Source: Chromera velia (taxonomy: Eukaryota; Sar; Chromeraceae). Taken from it: a DNA stretch of 10,347 bases. The notes under the pieces were generated by a model that saw only the letters and a program-made list of their open reading frames with translations, had not been told where the DNA came from and searched no databases. Within the stretch, counting starts at the first letter, position 1. Each line of letters opens with the position of its first letter. Below are positions 6,875-10,347 of the stretch, piece after piece. The DNA is taken from the NCBI GenBank assembly GCA_018398765.1, contig JAHBMJ010000077.1:47427-57773 (forward strand). Reading direction: 5' to 3'. A program made the translations under genes and the position numbers.

Positions 6875-7267
6875 ATGAATCCGCAAAAGAGGGGAGGAAA
6901 AGCGATGGAGGTAACCGTTCCGAGAGAGAAACCAGGCAGATCGAGAAGCTTGGCTGCATGCCTTTGTGTCCATCCTGTCATAGTCCAGTACGAAATCATT
7001 GTGTGCCTTCCTTTTTCTGACCTGTTGTTTGTTGTTCTGTTTCTTGTCATGTGGATTGTTCCTCTATCTCTCTGTGTCCTCTCTTTGCATTTTGTCCTAC
7101 AGAGAATCGAGGAGAAATTAAGGCAAGAAAAGATTTTCTTTGAAATCAGGATGAGTTCATTGCATGACAAGCATAAGAAAAGTGCGAGAAAGACAATTCT
7201 TTCCCAGATTGTGTCAGTATCAAGGTTTTGGGGGGACCGTGCATGGGCGAGGAGTAGATCAAGCTAG
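6875..7267 (+). CDS. Speculative two-exon small protein (66 aa)
   Basis: ATG 6875 opens MNPQKRGGKAME, which ends at a GAG|GTAACC donor-like site (intron start 6911). The acceptor is a long pyrimidine tract ending GTCCTACAG at 7102. Exon 2 (7103-7264, stop TAG 7265-7267) begins RIEEKLRQEKIFFEIRMSSL, a charged helix. Splicing keeps frame. The putative 192-nt intron is also a multiple of three with no stop, so unspliced reading gives a 64-residue hydrophobic insert (LLFVVLFLVMWIVPLSLCVL), which is typical of a translated pyrimidine tract. I recognise no family, and chance is a serious alternative. Confidence 0.2.
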   Translation: MNPQKRGGKAMEVTVPREKPGRSRSLAACLCVHPVIVQYEIIVCLPFSDLLFVVLFLVMWIVPLSLCVLSLHFVLQRIEEKLRQEKIFFEIRMSSLHDKHKKSARKTILSQIVSVSRFWGDRAWARSRSS

Positions 7268-7669
7268 AGATCAAGTAAGTGGAATTAAAGATAATAAAGA
7301 ATGAGCAGAGTCAGAAGACTGTCTGGAGACGTGAAAGTTAAAATAAACGAAGAGAAGTTGTTTTTTGATGTTAAGCCGTCATAGGCTGTGTTATGGTGGG
7401 ATTTATTAAAACATTGATAATCATTGTTTTAGCTGTATACTACCGTACCTTCTCCTAGCACTTCCGCAGTAGTTAGCGGCGGTACATACTCTACTAGTAC
7501 GCACTAGGGTACATAGTATTTCAAATAAAAAACACGGATGAAAACTAGGGTAAAAACATTTTTTTTTCCTTTTTGAGTGGGAAAGCGTTCAACCACACGA
7601 AAGTGAAGAGGAGCAGCCAGCAGGGGGGGGGGCCCTGGCAGGCATATGGTGAGGCGCTAGTCAGAGTGA
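7268..7669. other. AT-rich gene-free junction before the retroelement
   Basis: No gene is seen. The stretch becomes AT-rich (7380-7570). It carries an imperfect palindrome at 7408-7430 (AAAACATTGAT against ATCATTGTTTT), two ACTAGGGTA words near 7504 and 7544, nine T near 7560 and a ten-G run at 7623-7632. The retroelement's 5' boundary must lie in or before this stretch, but I cannot place it; no target-site duplication is recognisable. Frame 1 from about 7640 (peptide AYGEALVRVNRICQEAA) looks protein-like and may be the start of the element's ORF before another frameshift. Confidence 0.4.
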
Positions 7670-7690
7670 ACCGCATCTGTCAAGAGGCCG

Positions 7691-8140
7691 CAGCAGAAGA
7701 AGACGGCCAAGGCCCCCCGCGCGGCCAAACATCAGCAGGAGAAGACGGCCGAGGCCCCCCGCGCAGCCAAACAGCAGCAGAAGAAGACGGTAGAGGCCCC
7801 CCGCACAGCTAAACAGCAGCAGGAGAAGACGACCGAGGCCCTCCGTGCAGCCAAACAGCAGCAGGAGAAGATGGCCGAGGCCCCCCACACAGCTAAACAG
7901 CAGCAGGAGAAGGCAGCCGAGGCCCCCCGCGCAGCCAAACAGCAGCAGGAGAAGACGGCCGAGGCCCCCCACACAGCCAAACAGCAGCAGGCGAAGACGG
8001 CCGAGGCCCCCCGTGCAGCCGAACAGCAGCAGGAGAAGACGGCCGAGGCTCCCCACACAGCCGAACAGCAGCAGAAGAAGATAGCCGAGGCCCCCCGCGC
8101 AGCCAAACAGCAGCAGGAGAAGACCAAAGGGGCCCCCCAC
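7691..8140 (+). repeat. 42-bp coding tandem array (Gln-rich 14-residue units)
   Basis: Ten full 42-bp units run from 7721 to 8140, preceded by a partial unit from 7691. In frame 2 each encodes [A/T]AKQQQEKTAEAP[R/H]. Most units alternate between an A-start and a T-start type and between R and H endings, so the working unit is an 84-bp dimer. Units differ by scattered substitutions, several changing amino acids (M, I, V or T at one position; K or E at another). The predicted product is a charged helical or coiled-coil N-terminal extension of the element protein. Because 42 is a multiple of three, every frame on both strands is repetitive, giving misleading long ORFs. Confidence 0.9.
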
Positions 8141-8142
8141 GC

Positions 8143-9000
8143 GAGGCCCCGCACGATCGACCACTAAGAGAGAAGGAAAGTGAGGCGAATGCAGGCATAC
8201 GAGCGGCCGAGGAGGAAAAGCGCCCCCTGACAAGAGAGGAGGCCGACCGCCTCATGGAGGCAGCCTACGGGGCCCCTAGGGAACCAGGAGGGAAGCCCCC
8301 CCTCGCTCAGGGAAGGTGGGAGAGAGAGTGGAGGCATGCACAACGTCTACACCCCAGCGGGCAGTACGCATTCCCCAAAAGGGGCACAGGGAGGAGGCTA
8401 GTATGGCTGACGCAATCCCTAATTGCAGGGATTAGGAGCGGGGACAACCTAAGCGAAGCGCTCCTGCTGATGCTAGACCTTACCCTCCGGAGAGACCCCC
8501 GTATCAAAAAGGCAAAGAAGGTACGGGAGACCATCGAGAGCAGGCTAGATTTGTGGGAGCAAGGGGAGAAGGGAAGAGAAACCCTCCTTCAGGAGGCAAC
8601 CAAAATTAGCAGAAGAGCCCACAGCAGCAGCAGGAGGGGGGAGAGCGAGAGCCGATCAAAAAGGGAAGAACTCGAGAAGGCAGCGGGCCTCCCCAAGATG
8701 AGGAAATTTCGAAACTTCATCCAGGCACGGGAGATGAGGAGGGGAACACGGATACTGACAGGCCGAGAGAAAGGGGGAGTCCTGGATGGGGAAGATACCT
8801 TCACTAAGAGAGGACAAACCTACCAGGTAGCAGAGACCCTGAAAGCCAAACATCCCCCCGAAAAAACACCCCAAGCAGCAGCACTAGAAGCGATGCCCAG
8901 AGAGGGCCTCCCCACCCTCACCCCCCTCCTAATCACCGAGGAGGACATCGCCACAGTAGCACGCCGCCTCCAAGGCAGCGGAGCCGTCTGGATTCGATAG
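8143..9000 (+). pseudogene. Middle segment of retroelement ORF (linker before RT), frame 1
   Basis: Frame 1 is open from 7897 to TAG 8998, but protein-like sequence begins near 8143 after the repeats. The first ATG is 8254 and gives 248 residues. The segment is basic and glutamate-rich, with a hydrophobic patch (residues 49-75 from the ATG: LVWLTQSLIAGIRSG and LLLMLDLTL). It ends with LITEEDIATVARRLQGSG, which I recognise as the conserved lead-in to this type of reverse transcriptase. No nuclease or zinc-finger motif is visible. The true start is not at 8254, because the frame is expected to join the repeat region upstream. The last residues before the stop are out-of-frame read-through caused by the shift at 8983. 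Confidence 0.6.
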
Positions 9001-9910
9001 CACACAGCTCCGCACCACAGTCCTGAGCCTAGGGAGGGAGAGTAGAGAGTTACGGGAAGAACTTGCCAACTTAGCAACAGAAATGGGGAGGAGGGTGTTC
9101 GAGTGGGACCAGGTGAAGGCACTCATGGCATGCAGACTGGTTACGCTAGACAAATGCCCCGGGGTGCGCCCAGTAGGAATCGGGGAGGCGATCAGGCGCC
9201 CCCTCGGAAAAGCAGTGATGAAGGAGACTAGAGAGGAACTGCAGGAGGCATGCAGAGCCGATCAGCTGTGCAGTGGCCTCATGAGAGGCCTGGAAGGGGA
9301 GATTCATGCAGTGAGGGAGCTCTGGGAGACCCTCACAGAGGAAGCCGGCGACGACCCCGAGAAGGCATTCGGAACCCTCCTAATAGACACCAAAAACGCC
9401 TTCAACGCAGCAAATCGCACAGCGGGGCTGTGGAACGCCCGTATACTCTGGCCCAGAGCCTCCACATTCTTCTTCAACTGCTATAGGGGGGATGCAGAGC
9501 TCTTCCTAAGAGGAACCCACGGGACTACCACCATCAGCAGCAGAGAGGGATGGACGCAAGGGGACCCGATATCCATGGCAGGGTACGCCATCACCATCTT
9601 CCCCCTCGTCCGAGCTCTCCGAGGCAGCGGAAGCAGGCAAACGGAAAGCAAAACACAGTCGGAAGCAAGCGGGAGCAGCCAGGCAGCCGGAGAGAAACAG
9701 ATAAGGATGAGGGAGAGCAGACAGGCAGATAGAGAGACACAGCCAGAATCGAGCGAGAACAGCCAGCCGGACAGAGAGAGTCAGACAGGGGCGAGTGAGA
9801 GCAGACAGGCAGACAGCAAGACACAGCCAGAAACGAGTGAGAGCAGCCAGCCAGACAGAGAGAATCAGTTAGGGGCGAGTGAGAGCAGACAGGCGGACAG
9901 AGAAACATAG
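8984..9910 (+). pseudogene. Reverse transcriptase domain (motifs to B), frame 2
   Basis: This part of the element carries the RNA-directed DNA polymerase fingers/palm. Frame 2 takes over at PSGFDS (8984), directly continuing GSG of the upstream frame. With ATG 9083 as residue 1, the LDKCPGVRPVGIGEAIRR block lies at about 23-40. Motif A is LLIDTKNAFNAANR with the catalytic Asp at 102. Motif B is REGWTQGDPISMAGYA with QGDP at 159-162. The motif C YADD box, with the second catalytic Asp pair, is not seen; instead a 42-bp tandem array begins at 9632, some 20 residues after motif B. The frame ends at TAG 9908 inside that array. The pattern matches reverse transcriptases of non-LTR-like elements common in invertebrates and protists. 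A functional enzyme is unlikely from this copy. Confidence 0.85.
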
Positions 9911-10057
9911 CCAGGAACGAGTGAGAGCAGCCAGCCGGACAGAGAGAATCAGTCAGGGGCGATGGAGAGCAGGCTGAGACAGGCAGACAGAGAGAATCGG
10001 CCAGAGGCAAGCGAGAGCAGCCAGACAAACAGGGAGAAACAGACAGGGGCGAGAGAC
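9632..10057 (+). repeat. Second 42-bp coding tandem array (SRQ/SSQ units)
   Basis: Ten units of 14 residues (one of 16) run in frame 2. They alternate type SRQADRETQPESSE and type SSQPDRENQTGASE, so the period is an 84-bp dimer. The ninth unit (9968-10015) has two extra codons, and the last merges into RRQEAEE. Unit 7 contains TAG at 9908 where its neighbours have CAG. The encoded sequence is polar and probably disordered. It is unrelated in sequence to the array at 7691-8140 despite sharing its period and dimeric organisation. Confidence 0.9.
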
Positions 10058-10203
10058 AGAAGACAGGAAGCTGAAGAGCATACATCTACTGCCATAACCA
10101 CTCATACACCAAACCAGACAGGAAGAGAGGATAACCCGATATACAAGACAGGTAGACAGGCAGCCGCCCTTTCATCATCTTCAGCTTCCTCCCCCATTCC
10201 ATC

Positions 10204-10347
10204 CTCCCCCTCCTCTCCCTCCCCCTCCTCTCCCTCCCCCTCCTCTCCCTCCCCCTCTTTCCCCTCCCCCTCCCCTCCCTCCCCCTCCTCTCCCTCCCCC
10301 TCCTCTCCCTCCCCCTCCTCTCCCTCCCCCTCCTCTCCCTCCCCCTC
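10204..10347 (+). repeat. 15-bp pyrimidine tandem array running off the window
   Basis: Units of TCCCTCCCCCTCCTC repeat to the last base, with a disturbed patch at about 10253-10280. In frame 2, open since 9911, they encode repeated Ser-Pro (PSPSS). The strand is entirely pyrimidine, so triplex or i-motif structure is conceivable. The true length is unknown, and assemblies often end or collapse here. Confidence 0.9.

Larger units (their letters stand above)
7670..10347 (+). pseudogene. Degenerate LINE-like retrotransposon ORF with reverse transcriptase
   Basis: One long coding region is split over two frames. Frame 2 carries the Gln-rich repeats up to TAA 8165. Frame 1 carries the middle part to TAG 8998. 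Frame 2 again carries the reverse transcriptase domain to TAG 9908 and is then open to the window end. Homology-like continuity across each break indicates a missing base near 8130-8150 (next to a GGGGCCCCCC run), an extra base at about 8983, and a CAG-to-TAG change at 9908. No ATG begins the first segment. The family is recognised from the reverse transcriptase block. No integrase, protease, LTR or gag zinc knuckle is visible, which favours a non-LTR element, but the clade is not assignable. Sequencing errors at the homopolymer could account for part of the damage. The 3' end lies outside the window. Confidence 0.75.

Noticed and set aside
7500-7560. Telomere-like repeats (CTAGGGTA words)
   Set aside because: There are only two imperfect copies 40 bp apart, with no tandem arrangement.
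7691-8140. CRISPR-like array
   Set aside because: Units are contiguous with no unique spacers, and the 42-bp period encodes a regular 14-residue peptide in a eukaryotic context.
7661-8255. Minus-strand leucine/cysteine-rich ORFs resembling membrane or Cys-rich proteins
   Set aside because: They are the antisense of the 42-bp array; because the unit is a multiple of three, all six frames stay open and repetitive.
9591-10085. Minus-strand Cys/Ser/Leu-rich ORF
   Set aside because: It is the antisense shadow of the SRQ/SSQ array, whose plus-strand frame continues directly from the reverse transcriptase.

Overview
The window looks like nuclear DNA of a unicellular eukaryote. It is repeat-rich and of mixed base composition, with homopolymer and microsatellite tracts, one intronless protein gene, splice-like signals and a decayed retrotransposon; nothing prokaryotic (Shine-Dalgarno sites, operons, rho-independent terminators) is visible. 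TGCATGCA-type motifs together with a LINE-like reverse transcriptase would fit an alveolate alga such as a chromerid. That is inference only, and no marker gene settles the taxonomy. One N at 3693 marks a draft-assembly ambiguity.

Layout. Bases 1-2945 are repeat DNA without a convincing gene. The two ends carry three colinear blocks in inverted orientation, as a terminal-inverted-repeat element would. The interior holds a pyrimidine-rich tandem array (about 655-1530; five degenerate units about 160-220 bp apart). Bases 3078-3870 are a cluster of one short repeat family in both orientations. It includes a large imperfect palindrome (arms of about 105 bp, 33-nt spacer), a separate 17-bp perfect hairpin and a 27-nt poly-G run. 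The last and most complete repeat copy lies directly upstream of the only well-supported single-copy gene, a 276-residue coiled-coil protein with a histidine/proline-rich tail (4181-5011). That gene may have an intron in its 5' leader.

Bases 5012-7570 are mainly noncoding, with strand-asymmetric purine or pyrimidine runs and several microsatellites. Two short stretches (6474-6599 and 6875-7267) read like exons of charged, coiled-coil-like proteins, but only weakly.

From about 7670 to the window end lies a non-LTR-type retroelement reading frame. It is broken by two opposite single-base frameshifts (near 8130-8150 and at 8983) and one nonsense codon (9908). In order it contains a glutamine-rich 42-bp tandem repeat region, a basic linker, reverse transcriptase motifs up to motif B, a second and unrelated 42-bp (14-residue) array where motif C would be expected, and a 15-bp Ser/Pro array that runs off the window. 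Both 42-bp arrays alternate as 84-bp dimers. This architecture is the most unusual thing in the window. The element and the 4181 gene show no functional link.
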